A stretch of 64,000 nucleotides of DNA from Galeopsis tetrahit (GCA_963675135.1 OY776133.1:44113494-44177493); one strand, 5' to 3'. Shown: positions 22,945 through 34,021, counted from the stretch's first letter. Notes: generated by a model from the letters alone, not told the origin. Numbers and translations: made by a program.

Positions 22945-24100
22945 CTAAGTAAGAAATAAATTCAACTTATAAAATTTATACAACCCATGATGTTGTCCCA
23001 AATGCTGACACATTTGTGACAACATCCATTTAGTGCTTATGCCAAGAGATTTCCTCAAGGTTGAGAATCTCTCATGGTCTAAAGCCTTAGTGAAAATGTC
23101 AGCATTCTGTTTTTCAGTAGGTATATACTCCAACTTTACAATATTCTTCTCTACTAAATCTCTCATAAAGTGATGTCTTATGCTAATGTGCATAGTGAGT
23201 GAGTGTTGTACAGGATTCTTAGAAATGTTTATGGGACTAGTATTGTCACAAAATTGTAAGTATACCATTCTCAATACCATCATTACATTGTTTGATTTGA
23301 AGACCTAGGAAGTAATTCAAGTCTCCAACCATACTCATTTCAAATGTTGCAGTCATTGCCTCAACAAATTTTCTTTACATTTTATCACAAGTAGAACCAA
23401 ACACAATGTCATCAACATATATTTGAGCAATAAGTATATCATCTTTAGTGTGCTTAATGAACAAAGTTTTATCGGCCTCTCCTCTAATAAAACCATATTC
23501 CGGAAGAAAGTCAGTAAGCCTACCATACCATGCTCTAGGAGCTTGTTTAAGACCATACAAAGCTTTCTTAAGTTTATATACATGATCAGGATGTTGTGGA
23601 TCTTCAAATCCTTTAGGTTGTTCAACATGTGCTTCTTTATTCAAAATGTCATTTAGAAATGCAGCTTTTATATCCATTTGATGAAGTTTAATAACAATAA
23701 AACATGCAATTGCTATCAATAATCTAAAAGATTCTATCCTAGCAACATGTGCAAAAGTTTCATCAAAATCAACACCTTCAACTTGGGTGTAACCTTGTGC
23801 TACTAACCTAGCTTTGTTTCCTAACAATGTTACCAGATTCATCAGTTTTATTCTTGAAGATCCACTTTGTTCCAATGACATTAGTATGACTAGGTCTTGG
23901 AACAAGTGTCCATACTTCATTTCTTTCAAAATGACCAAGTTCTTCATGCATAGCATTAATCAAATTTTCATCAGTTAAAACTTCATTAGCTCTCTTAGGT
24001 TCAATTTCAGATAAATAGCACTCAGCATTTACAACATTACACATAGAAGACATGCATATTGTTCTTACCACATCTACCTTATTTAATCTTACTTTTCCTC
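22945..24100 (-). pseudogene. Reverse transcriptase-RNase H of copy C, broken
   Basis: Minus-strand copia RT. Motifs in order: NKARLVAQGYTQVEGVDFDETFAHVA split over a frameshift near 23,815, HQMDIKAAFLN, KKALYGLKQAPRAWY, YVDD (23,408-23,419), a frame break near 23,350 with most of the RNase H region missing or scrambled, then the RNase H end HFMRDLVEKNIV and NADIFTKALDHERF, stopping at 22,945. Non-functional. Confidence 0.85.
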
Positions 24101-25721
24101 TTGTTTGCACTCCAACTGTAGCATCACCTATGATTTGGTCAGAAGGATGACTTTTCCCAATTCTTGAAGAAGGATTCGTTTTGGGAACATACTGATTATT
24201 CTGGAAAGGTACAACTGATTGTTCTGTAGATGTTGACCCAGATGTGTTAGCATTCGGTGCAATATTTTCAGACTTCAGTGTATTCTCAAAATTGTCAGTG
24301 ACTTGTGATACATCTTCTTCATCTTTGTCATCTGTAAGACCTTTATCATCATCAAACACAACATTAACAGATTCTTGAACATTGTTAGTTCTAAGGTTAT
24401 AAACTTTATAAGCTTTACTATTTCTAGAATAGCCTAAAAAGAAACCTTTATCACTTTTAGAATCAAACTTATGAAGTTGATCCCTATCATTCAGAATATA
24501 ACACACACAACCGAATACATGAAAATATTTCACATTTGGTTTTCTGTTGTTCAAAATCTCATAAGGTGTTTGATTAGTGCCAGATCGAATAAAAACTCTA
24601 TTAATAGTATGGCATGCAGTATTCAATGCTTCACCCCAAAATTTCTTAGCAAGACTTTTGGATGTAAGCATGACTCTTGCCATTTCTTGTAAATTTCTAT
24701 TCTTTCTTTCAACAATTCAATTTTGTTGTGGAGTTTTAGGAGATGAATATTCTTGTAAAATACCCTTTTTATCACAAAAATCATTAAACATGTTGTTTTC
24801 AAATTCCCTACAATGATCAGTTCTAATACGACTAAAGAATTAAACATGTTGTTTTCAAATCATTAAACATGTTGTTTTATCACAAAAATCATTAAACATG
24901 TTGTTTTCAAGTTATACACATTTTTGAACCTCTTATAAAGAATTTTAAATGCAGCAAAAGTTTCAGATTTATCTCTTAAAAACTCAATCTAGGTAGATCT
25001 AGAAAAATCATCTACCACAACTAAGGAATATCTCTTTCCTCCAATGCTTTCAGTTTCCATAGGACCCATTAAGTCCATGTGCAGTAATTCAAAACATCGA
25101 TGTGTAGAACAATGTGACAGCATTTTATGCGGCATTCTTACCTGCTTACCTTTTTTGGCATGGTCCACATACAGTGGTATGGTGAAACTTCAGTTTTGGA
25201 ATTCCTTTTACTGCATCTGCTTTGATTAGACTTTTCATTGCTCTGTAATTTTCATGTCCCAATCTTTGATGCCACATAATATTTTCATCATGTTTTGACA
25301 AATTACACATATTTGTTCCAATAAGATAGCAATTATCTGCTGACCTAGTACCAGTCATGACACAAACTTCATCTTTATTAAGAACATAACATGAATCTTT
25401 GTCAAATATCACATGCAAATTATCATCACAAAGTTGACTAATGCTAATCAGATTTGCAAATAAGCCATCAACATGCAAGACATTTTTAAGCTTAGGAAAA
25501 CCTTCAACATTCAAAGTTCCTTTACCAATAATATGTCCTTTAGAACCACCACCATATGTAACACTACCACCATTCATGGTCACATAATCAGATAAGAAGT
25601 CCATTCGACATGTCATATGTCTAGAACAACCACTATCAAAATACCATAGATCAGGTAGACATGCTTTTAAGGAGGTATGAACAACATTACAGGTAGCTTT
25701 AGGTTTCCATGCAGATTTCAT
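24101..25721 (-). pseudogene. Protease-integrase of copy C, broken
   Basis: The protease motif LWYFDSGCSRHMT lies near 25,610-25,650. The integrase zinc region has MWHQRLGHENY and CGPCQK. The core continues as LLHMDLMGPM and VVVDDFSRST in another frame. A frame-breaking local duplication lies at 24,777-24,911, followed by a break in the track and then SLAKKFWGEALNTACHTINR and the C-terminal KSDKGFFLGYSRNSKAY. Several stops and frameshifts are present. Confidence 0.82.
24777..24911 (-). repeat. Local triplication of a ~25-bp word in the integrase of copy C
   Basis: The plus-strand word TTAAACATGTTGTTTTCAAA recurs around 24,784, 24,841 and 24,893, with a fourth, partial form near 24,868 (ATTAAACATGTTGTTTTATC). 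Between them lie fragments of the same flank (ATCACAAAAATC). This looks like a slippage or repair duplication in one copy; it destroys the integrase reading frame. Confidence 0.7.
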
Positions 25722-25724
25722 AAA

Positions 25725-27493
25725 CTATTTTCCAGAATGTGACAGTTTTATATGCAGCATATTCAAGTTTTTCAGTTCTTCAAACCATTTTATACAGTAA
25801 GGACGAATATGACCATGACCAATCTTGTAACAATAATGACAGATATACTTCCTTTTAAAGTTTGCTTGTGCAGATGTTATATCAGAAGTGTCAACATTAG
25901 CCTTCACAAACTTTACAGGTTTCCAAGTATCTTTGAAACAGAAGCATTTTTGTCCTCATAACCTAAACCATGATTATTAGACTTACCAGTAGCTATAACA
26001 TTATTTACCTCAGAAGCACTCTTGGAATATTTCTTGAAACATAAAGTGGAATTTATCAGTTTCTCCTTTAAGTTACAGATTTCAAAATCTCTTTTGGTAA
26101 GTATGACTTCTAGCTTGGTGATTGTGTCTTTCAGATCCTCATTCTATTTATTCAAGGAATTAAGAGTGAGTTTCTGAGAGTTCCAATCATCTAGCAACTT
26201 TTGGTATGCATTGTCATCAATCCTTTTTCCTGCATCATCAACCAAACCATTAAAACAGTTCAAATCTGGGTGACTCTGTTTTGATGTTACTGCAGATGTT
26301 AAGGCATCAAGTGCAGCATCAGAATCTGTATCATCCAGATCATCATTTGAGGAATCATTATAATCAATTCTGGTAAAATGAGTATATTCATTTTCATTTA
26401 ACTCATCAAGATCATCATCATCAGATTCATCACTCAAGGTAGCACTAAAATTCAGTTTTTGATTAAGTCTGGTATTGACATATTCATTTGCATAATGGCC
26501 ATATCCAGAACATTCATTGCATTGAACTGATTTTCTAAATTCAGGATCATACCTTAGTTTATCTTCACTCTTTGATGGTCTTGGTGTGAATTGACTTCTC
26601 CTCCTTTCTGGTTGAGGTGTTGATGTATTGATTTGAATCTTAGGCTGAATGTTTCCTTTAGATTTGTTCACAGATTTCTTAAGAAATTTATTAAAGTGCT
26701 TAGTGAGGAGGGCAATACTGTTAGGATTGTTGAGGCATTCATCAATCAATTCTTCATCCGAATCAACCTTAGTAATGATAGGCTAAATCTCAGTTTTGTT
26801 TGATGTCTCTCCTTTAAAAACAACAACTTTCTTATCATCTTTAGTTTCATCAACTTGATTAGTGTTTATTTCATAAGTTCTAAGAATACTCACTAATTTA
26901 TTTTGACTCAACTTATCAGTATCTTTTGCCTCTTCAATAGCACAAATTAAAGCATCAAATCTTTTAGGAACAAACTTTAATATCTAATGAACTACTCTAA
27001 CATTAAAAATAGGGTCACCAAAAGAATGTGATTCATTGATTATCTCACTTAACCTTTCATTGAGGATGAAATTGTTTCATCTTCCTTCATTCGGAGATTC
27101 TCAAACTTTGTCCCCAACATTCGAAGCTTAGTCCTTCGAACACTGTCTGAACCTTCACAATGCTCTTGCAACCTGTCTCATGCATCTTTAGAAGTAGAAC
27201 AATTAGATATAATTTTAAACATTGAAACATCAACAGAGGTAAAAATATCATTTAAAGCTTTAGAATTGTATCCTGCTGTTGTTATTTCATCAAACGTCAA
27301 CTTCTCTCTTGAGTTGGACTTCACCATCTGCATCTGCTGGTCTCTTTGGAGCTTCCCAGCCTGTAAGTACAGTCCTCCAAGCACGTTCATCAATCGACTT
27401 GATGTACATACGCATATTAGGCTTCCTATAAGCATAATTCAAACCATCTAAAACGGGTGGCCTAAGTGCCGTGGATATGTGATGTGTTTCCAT
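25725..27493 (-). pseudogene. gag of copy C, broken
   Basis: Starts at METHHISTALRPPVLDGLNY (27,493 on the minus strand). The gag core follows with a frameshift near 27,065 and a stop near 26,985. A first zinc knuckle CNECSGYGHYANEY (near 26,495-26,535) has its last Cys changed to Tyr. An acidic region with runs of Asp and Ser follows, and a second knuckle CHYCYKIGHGHIRPYC (near 25,795-25,845) carries two extra residues. Two knuckles in one gag fit this copia family; neither is canonical here. Confidence 0.8.
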
Positions 27494-27552
27494 TGCTAAC
27501 ATAAACTAAAAACACACTTAAACGAGGATCTAACCTAGTGTCGTCAGGTATC

Positions 27553-27565
27553 GGCTCTGATACCA
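27553..27565 (-). promoter_or_regulatory. Primer binding site of copy C
   Basis: Minus strand TGGTATCAGAGCC, the initiator tRNA-Met complement, two bases from the LTR end. Confidence 0.9.
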
Positions 27566-27567
27566 AC

Positions 27568-28265
27568 TGAAAGTGTGTTGTATAGTGTTTAAGTAAAAAC
27601 AGATTAATGCTGCACTGGATGTTGAGACGAATAGTGCAACAATGACTCTAACAGAATATCAGAAATATGTAGACACACAGCGGAAGACTTGAAACACTAA
27701 AAACAATGCGACACAATGGAAATATTTTTCACATAGATTTTATAAATAAAAATATATGCTTAGCCTTATGGCGAAAAATAATACTCATCTTCAAGTACAA
27801 ATGTTGTGTGAAATGTTATAACAATAACTTTCACAACTAAAACTACAATCGAAGCAGGTGCCCTGATTTGTAAACGGACTAAGTGTATAAATTACACACT
27901 GCCGAAATGCTAGACCTATATATGCTTACACTCTCAATAGATAAAGAAAAACGCATAGTCATACGGGTGAGATACTTAGTATGAACTAAAATGTATAACT
28001 ACTGGCCACAATTCCTAACGGGGATGAACGCTCGGTCTAGGAGTTTGATCTATAATGTTCTAGGCTGCTCTAGCACGTTCTGCAATGTTCTGAAATCTTA
28101 CAGGTTCCAGATCCTTGTAGAAGATTCTAGATCCTGCCAGAATGTGATAACATTTAGCTAAACATTTAATGAAACATTTTGGAAAGGACTTAGAAAAAAT
28201 CTCGGAAGGTCAAATTAAGATGTTGTTGAGAATGTTGATACATTTAAGAATTAACAACATCTACA
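27568..28265 (-). repeat. 5' LTR of copy C (698 bp), promoter region deleted
   Basis: On the plus strand it runs TGAAAGTGTGTTG...CATCTACA, matching the solo LTR at 52,569-53,423 over most of its length. It lacks roughly 160 bp present in the solo LTR around 53,070-53,225, including the TATA box. A heat-shock-element half (GAAGATTC, 28,120-28,127) remains. The right end is overlapped by the duplication of a SINE insertion. Confidence 0.85.
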
Positions 28266-28280
28266 ATAATAAAGTAAAAA

Positions 28281-28393
28281 AAGACAAAGTGGGATAGCTC
28301 AAGTGGTTAGAGCACCACTACCTAGGCCTTAGATCCTGAGTTCGAGTCATGGGGAGGGGAAAAGGGATGGGTATTTAATGTAATTCAAAAAAA
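28281..28393 (+). mobile_element. SINE with tRNA-like head and 19-bp target duplication
   Basis: Body about 113 bp. Pol III box A is TAGCTCAAGTGG (28,295-28,306) and box B GAGTTCGAGTC (28,338-28,348). The tail ends in an A-run. Flanking direct repeats TACAATAATAAAGTAAAAA (28,262-28,280) and TACAATAATAAAGGAAAAA (28,394-28,412) differ at one base. The left duplication includes the last four bases of copy C's LTR, so the SINE landed at the LTR edge after copy C inserted. Confidence 0.85.
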
Positions 28394-28412
28394 TACAATA
28401 ATAAAGGAAAAA

Positions 28413-28823
28413 CGTTTGACTGAATGCATAGTGTGAAACAATAGAGACGATTCCAACACTATGATGTTTGAAATAATATGATCAATATAACTTCATTTAC
28501 ACTCATTAATTTGACATATTAAGTTTTTTGTTTGATTTATTTTGGGGTATAATTTTTTTATTTAATTATGTATAATTTATTTTATGTTTTTCTGTTTTCT
28601 TGATTTCATTAATTATTTGTTGTTATTTCTACTAAACATGAGGGAATAGTACTACTTCAAGTATGCATATTAAATCTAGAAAATCAGTTTAAAAGTATAA
28701 TAATTCTCCAAAATTTTGTGTCTTATAGGTGAGAGGAGGATGAAGATAGGATGTAATATTTATTATTTTTTTGGAATTGTTAAAGTAACATTGATTTTTT
28801 ACAATTAAAATTGTTTTAAAATT

Positions 28824-28860
<37 letters not shown>

Positions 28861-28893
28861 GTTACAAGTTAAAAATTAATCAATTAATATATA
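28413..28893. other. AT-rich intergenic stretch with an AT microsatellite
   Basis: No gene or element is recognised. 28,826-28,857 is an uninterrupted AT dinucleotide run. Confidence 0.6.
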
Positions 28894-29129
28894 CTCCCTC
28901 ATTCCCAAAGAAACTTTCACACCTACTTTTTCGGTCATTTAGAAACTTCATCCATACAATATCTAAAATATTATATTTAATGTCATTATTTTTATAGTAC
29001 ATACATACACACAAGTCAACTCACTTATTTATTTTTTTATAAAATTATATCTCAAAATTCTATTTATTATAATATTTTTAAAAAAGGGGGTGAATAGTAA
29101 GTATGAAAGTTAATCCGGGACGAAGGGAG
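28894..29129. mobile_element. Stowaway (Tc1/mariner-type) MITE, 236 bp
   Basis: Terminal inverted repeats CTCCCTCATTCCC and, on the right, GGGACGAAGGGAG. Flanked by TA on both sides (28,892-28,893 and 29,130-29,131). Most of its interior is nearly identical to 62,390-62,570, which defines a family with two copies in this window. Confidence 0.88.
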
Positions 29130-29221
29130 TATGAAATAAATTAATTAAATGAGTTAAATTAACTAAATTAGTAACAATTGAATACATATATAAGTAATAT
29201 TAAAAACTGAACAAAAGAGTT

Positions 29222-29290
29222 GTTTGCCCGAGTGGTGGGCTATGGACGCCCACCCACCCGGGATCAATTCCCACAAAGACCAAATAAATA
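29222..29290 (+). mobile_element. Possible tRNA-derived SINE head
   Basis: TTGCCCGAGTGGT resembles a Ser/Leu-type tRNA box A, and GGGATCAATTCCC resembles box B with one mismatch. No clear cloverleaf and no target duplication are visible, and the tail is only weakly A-rich. The call is tentative. Confidence 0.3.
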
Positions 29291-29303
29291 GTCAATTAAA
29301 TAA

Positions 29304-29415
29304 AATGGGAAGGGGTATGCGGGTTGGGTGCGGGTCGGTTGGGTCGTGTTGGGCGCATGTGTGGGTGTGGGTGCGGGTTGGGTTGGTGCGGGTCGGGTTG
29401 GTCGAGTGCGGAAGT
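29304..29415 (+). repeat. G-rich degenerate repeat
   Basis: About 110 bp of imperfect GGGTNGGGTTGG / GTGCGGGT words in an otherwise AT-rich region. The overlapping open frames on both strands follow from this composition and are not genes. It has G-quadruplex potential on the plus strand. Confidence 0.65.
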
Positions 29416-29462
29416 GGGTTTAGAGAACAATTCGTAAATCGAATATCCATAGCCAAATATTT

Positions 29463-29647
29463 GCTAATGTGAGTTAGCGATGAAATAATTTGCGACAAAA
29501 TTATTTTTTTGTCACAAACACGTTAGCGACGGGTGTATAGCAACAAATCCCGCGACAAAATTATTCATCGCTAACTCACGTTAGCGACGAAAATATTAGA
29601 ATTAGCGACAATTTTTTTTGCGGCTAAATTGTAGTTTTCTTGTAGTG
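29463..29647. mobile_element. Right end of a CACTA (En/Spm) transposon
   Basis: Ends AGTTTTCTTGTAGTG (reverse complement CACTACAAGAAAACT, the plant CACTA terminus), followed by GGG as a possible 3-bp duplication. The subterminal region is built of TTAGCGACGAAA-type words, with an inverted pair at 29,463-29,496 and 29,552-29,585. I find no matching left end nearby, so this is a truncated element or its other end has decayed. Confidence 0.75.
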
Positions 29648-30353
29648 GGGGTCAGTGGCCCCTCACCAATTTTATATATATATATGTGTGTGTGTTAAGT
29701 TTTGTTTAAAAGAAATTAAAAAATGTTGTTGTGGTAATTGTTATTCTCTTTGTTCAGACCTTATATTTATTTATGATTCATTTTTCCAGTTATTAAGAAC
29801 ATTGATTGTTTATATATAAAATACATGAATTTTATAGTATTGTGGATTGTGGAGTATTGTGGTGTTCACTTATAAGTAAATTAATTGTGTATAAATAAAA
29901 TGAACGACTATATGAATAAAAGAGTGATGATTTTGAGGGTGTTGATAAAAATATTTTTTCATTTTGAAACATACATATTAAGTTTAGACTTTTTTTTTTC
30001 TTCTTAAATTTGTTTCTTAATACTCCAAAAAAATTTGTTTTGTTTTTCAAAATTTTATATATTTGTTTTTAAAATATTATATGAATTATAGAATATTAGA
30101 ACACATTAATGTATTATTTTAAAGACATTTGTGTTCAACTAACAAACTCTTTAAAATTTGAATTTTGACATATGTTGATATTAATAAAATATATATTAGA
30201 TTAAATTATTTTTCAAATATTAATATTTTTTTAAAAAAACCTTTGCTAGAGCTATTGCTATGCAATGCCCAATCGAAAAATAATTTAATATTAAAAAAAT
30301 CAAATCACAACCCTCAAATTGAATACTAATCCATAAATTAATAGGCTTGGGAC
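29648..30353. other. AT-rich intergenic stretch with MITE relics
   Basis: 29,820-29,945 shares words with the Stowaway at 56,014-56,303 (GTATTGTGGTGTTCACTTAT compared with GTATTGTAGGGTCCATTTAT) and is probably a decayed relative. 30,103-30,164 is a 62-bp segment repeated at 34,808-34,869. No gene is seen. Confidence 0.5.
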
Positions 30354-30750
30354 TAGACATGTTCAAATCGTAACTGGAAAATCGTCGAACCATCGAACTG
30401 GCCGGTTTTTAACCGCTGGTTACGGTTCGGACCGTAACCGGAAAATGACGGTTCGGTTCCAGTTTCAAATTTTGAAAACCGCCGATTTTCGTGTTTTGTT
30501 TTTTAATACACAATTCTTCTATTTTCTATGTATAAATTTAAGTTATATAATTTGTATTAAATTCTAATGAAGTATTTCTTAAAAAAAGAGCGAAAACGAA
30601 AAAACAAACTGAGTGAAAATGGAGCTAAAACGAAAAAAAAGAAAACCGTAACCGGCGGTTTGCCGGTTCGGTTTTGGTTACCAATTTTGCAAAAGTGAAA
30701 CCGCCGGTTTTTAACCATAACTGGCAGTTTTCGGCGGTTGAACATGTCTA
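30354..30750. mobile_element. hAT-type MITE with perfect 8-bp target duplication (397 bp)
   Basis: Begins TAGACATGTTCAA and ends TTGAACATGTCTA, a perfect 13-bp inverted repeat. Flanked by CTTGGGAC at 30,346-30,353 and 30,751-30,758. The arms are rich in GGTTACGGTT/AACCGGCGGTTT words. No transposase is encoded; the overlapping minus-strand open frame is a by-product. Confidence 0.92.
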
Positions 30751-30902
30751 CTTGGGACATCTGGGGTTGGGGGCATTTAGGCGACTGATTTTCACTGTAC
30801 AGGGCTACAGTCAAAGTTACACCTAATTAAAATTTATAATTTGAGCAACTTGTGTTTTGGGCAGGAAAATAAAAATGGAATACTATGTGTGTAAATCCCT
30901 TT

Positions 30903-31220
30903 AGGCCATGTTTACTTTAGGCTTTGAGTGGTTTAAAAATCGGTTTTTGAAACCCCGATGAATAGTAATATGTGTGTTTCTTTTGAGTTTTGGAATAGTA
31001 GAAGATTTTAACTTTATGTTAAATCAATGAGTAAGATTGAATGAAATTGTATTATTATATTATTGTTGGGTGAGATTATAATGAATAGTTGATTGTGCAA
31101 TGATTGAATGTATAATGTTATTGTATTATTATTATTATATTATTATAGTATTATTATATTATTTTTGAGAAATATTATAATGAATAGCCTATGAATAGAA
31201 TCAGTGAATCCCCATTATGG
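30903..31220. mobile_element. Left half of a Tourist-like MITE
   Basis: GGCCATGTTTACTTTAGGC opens a sequence sharing several words (GATGAATAGT, TATGTGT, TAACTTTATGT, AAATCAATGAGTAAGA) with the complete MITE at 32,590-32,938. The right half was not found; the next element begins right after it, so it may be split by that insertion. Confidence 0.5.
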
Positions 31221-31236
31221 ATCTATTCCAAACTTT

Positions 31237-32029
31237 ATGATTGATATGATTTATGGAATGAAATCATCATTCTTGCGGTGATTCCCAAAAGTATAAAATT
31301 CTCATTCCTTCCCACCCCATGGGTTTAAAGAAGGAATCAAAATTTTAATAAATAATTTTTTTTATAATAATAATAATAAAAAATATCTAGTAATTAATAA
31401 AAATATTAAAATAATATACTATAATCTAAAAAATAAAAATATAAAAAATTTAAAAAATATAAATAATAATACATTAAATTTAATGATAATATTATTTCTC
31501 AATAATATTAAATTAAAAATATAATAACATAAAAATAATTTATTTTTTCAAAAATATAAATAATATTATATACAATATATTATTTTTAATAATATAAAAT
31601 AATAGTATAATAACTCTTGTAATATAAATAATAATATTATTTTTTAATTTATTTAATATTAAAATATGATAATATTATTTTTTTTTAAATAAAAATATTA
31701 TTTTTGTATAAAATATACATTTATTATAAATAATAAAATCAGACAAACATATATTAACAATAATAATAATTCTTCTAACAACAATAATTATTAAAATATT
31801 AATAATAAAAATAATATATTTTTAAAAATAATCAATAATAATATTATTCAGTAATAATAATATATTTTTAACAACATTCAATAATAATAATTTAAAACAA
31901 ATTTATACAATATTACATTTCATTCCCACACTCATTCCCATGGTATACCAATCATAGGAATGACCATCATTCCATTCAAACATTTATTCAATTCAGCCCA
32001 AAATTCATTCAATCATACCAATCATGTCC
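31237..32029. mobile_element. Harbinger/Tourist-like MITE related to 13,428-14,199
   Basis: The left end, near TGATTGATATGATTTATGGAATG, and the right end, ATTCAATCATACCAATCATGTCC, form imperfect inverted repeats like those of the MITE in copy B's RNase H. The interior is about 600 bp of ATA/TAA-rich sequence. The exact left boundary is uncertain by some 20 bp. Confidence 0.6.
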
Positions 32030-32589
32030 TTAGGTGTCAAACCGTATAAAACATTTTAAAACATACCTCAATCTAAATACACCAACCTGACTTGATAGAT
32101 CCACCCCCGCTCTGCAACATACACCTCCTAATCCACTAAATACACCACATGCACCCCAGAACCACTATATTCACCACTACACCTCCCGTTCCGACCAACT
32201 CCTCCACCGTTTCATCTTTTTTTAAAAAAATAAAAAATAATTTCAAATTATTTAATGTCATTATCAAACACTCTAACGAGCATTTCATCATTTTCTCTCA
32301 TTTAAAATTCACATAATTTAATTACATTTCATCACTTTTTTAAATTAAAAAAATTACATAATTTAATTCTAAATTATTTAAGTATTAAATTATACTTTCT
32401 ACGCAAAAACTTGTATGCAAATCTCTTATGTGTCAAACGGTGTAATGGATAATATTGTGATGATAAATACTATTACGCTTGACTGTATTACCTTTTTGTG
32501 ATGATATGTATTATAAAAGGTACAAATATCACAGTGTGCATTTTGTGATGGCAAAAAATATTTGTACCTTTTTGTAGTCAAATCTCTTC
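32030..32589. other. Intergenic stretch with a hairpin
   Basis: No gene. AAAAGGTACAAATAT near 32,514 and ATATTTGTACCTTTT near 32,560 form an imperfect hairpin. Words such as GTGTCAAACGGTGTAAT suggest the edge of a further decayed MITE. Confidence 0.45.
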
Positions 32590-32938
32590 GGGTATGTTTG
32601 TTTTGGGATTATGTAGGATGGGGCAATCCTGGATTGAGAAATCCTGATGAATAGTGACTATGTGTATTTGTTTTGGGATATTGAGTAAGATAAGATGTAA
32701 CTTTATGTCAAATCAATTGTGTAAGAGTGGGTGATATTATATTATATAATATAACTTTATGTCAAATCAATTAATAAGAGTGAGTAATGTTGTATTATTA
32801 TAATAGTAGAATATATAGATATTTTTAGGGGTGGATGGAAATGGATGTTGAAATTCGAATGTGAAATCACGAACTAGAACAAGGCGGGGGACGTTACGTC
32901 CCACGTTCGGACGTGTGAGTCCCAAAACAAACATGCCC
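32590..32938. mobile_element. Tourist/Harbinger-like MITE (349 bp)
   Basis: The left end GGGTATGTTTGTTTTGGGA pairs with the right end TCCCAAAACAAACATGCCC with one mismatch. Flanks TTC and TTA are consistent with a decayed TTA duplication. Inside, a 47-bp segment (TAACTTTATGTCAAATCAAT...) is repeated directly near 32,699 and 32,752. Confidence 0.8.
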
Positions 32939-33109
32939 TTATGTATTCCTGTACCTATCATCACAAAAAAAATCTCAAGTATTATATCATACCTTTTTCT
33001 TTATAACATTACACTTGACTATATTACCTATGACAGTATTACCCAATTACACTTAATAATATTGTGCAACAATACTTGACAGTATCACACAATTCCACCC
33101 AACAATTAA

Positions 33110-34021
33110 TGTAATTGTTGTAACGATTTATACCGGGGTGAATCTAGTAAACGTTGACAAACATAATCATTTATATTTTAAGTGGTTTATACGGATTGAA
33201 AGATGATCAAAAAAGTTCTTGATAAACTCTTGAAATTAGGGTTTGTTCTTGAGGAAAGTTGAAGAAAGCTTTGAGAGCAAGCTAAGTAAAAAGTGTAATG
33301 TTTTCTTGGGAAAGTTTCGAATGAATCTTATTAAGCCTTCAAAGGGCTTTATATAGTAGGTTACATTTGCATGCATTTAATTGCTGGCAGCTCAGCATTA
33401 ATACACCTATTAATTGAAATACAACTGTCATAAGTATGATCATTTCATGCATTTAATGTAGCTACTTTGCATTAAATGTGTCTGAAACCATCCATTACAT
33501 GTTCCATCCTACACGGTGCTCGTCGCCGAACACCCTAATTACACCGTCTTTGATTTGTCAACGCTCCAAAGATGAATTTCATAGCTTCTTGTTCGTTGAT
33601 GCTCGATTATGCTGGCTTCTAGTCGTCCTCGCCCTATATTGGCGTTCGGGCGAGCAATTGATATTGAATCTTCTCATGTTAACTATACTCTTGGGTCTTT
33701 GAAGCTTCTTATTTGTAATCATGATGTTGCTCGTCATTTTTATCATTGTCGACCATCGTGACTTGTTAACACACATTACTTGATTAATACCTCTAATTCT
33801 TCTTTAATTAGGCGACCATTTATTACATGTTCACCAACATAATATCATTTCTCATTCTCGCTCCCACGTGGATTTTCTTGACTCGTTGACCCTTTTATGA
33901 AGACTTTCTTACTTGTTTCTTATTGGATGCTCGTCCTCGCCATTGCTGACTAGGACTGAAGACTATGACTATTTTTCGTTGAATAGTTGATTGGTCAACA
34001 AATGGATTAATTGTTGACTCA
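33110..34021 (-). repeat. Probable solo LTR (912 bp), minus strand
   Basis: On the minus strand: a TATA-like CTACTATATAAAG near 33,345-33,357, then a transcribed-leader-like segment, then ATTCACCCCGGTATAAATCG near the end, which recalls copia LTR 3' ends. The plus-strand limits TGTAATTG...GACTCA are flanked by TTAA on both sides. No PBS or gag is adjacent. Both flanks (32,960-33,109 and 34,022-34,230) are full of TATTAC/AATTACACTT words of one decayed element that it interrupts. Confidence 0.45.

Larger units (their letters stand above)
20644..28265 (-). mobile_element. Copy C: minus-strand copia retrotransposon with extra ORF, interrupted by copy B
   Basis: Read on the minus strand: 5' LTR (28,265-27,568), PBS, gag with two zinc-knuckle sites, protease, integrase, RT-RNase H, spacer, extra ORF cut at 20,644 by copy B. 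The remaining 3' part must lie left of copy B and copy A, outside the window. The gag opening (PPVLDGLNYAYRK..MRMYIKSIDE) and the extra ORF place it in the Sirevirus group, in a different family from A and B. Multiple frameshifts and stops show it is older. Confidence 0.85.

Noticed and set aside
28291..28365. A genuine tRNA gene
   Set aside because: Boxes A and B are present, but there is no cloverleaf with paired acceptor stem, and 19-bp duplications plus an A tail show a SINE.
29224..29498. Open frames on both strands in the G-rich block
   Set aside because: Caused by low-complexity composition; no domain, no start context, and simple periodic Gly/Val or Pro/Thr translation.
32861..33079. 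Open frame across the MITE end
   Set aside because: Runs through the inverted repeat of a MITE into AT-rich DNA; no protein signal.
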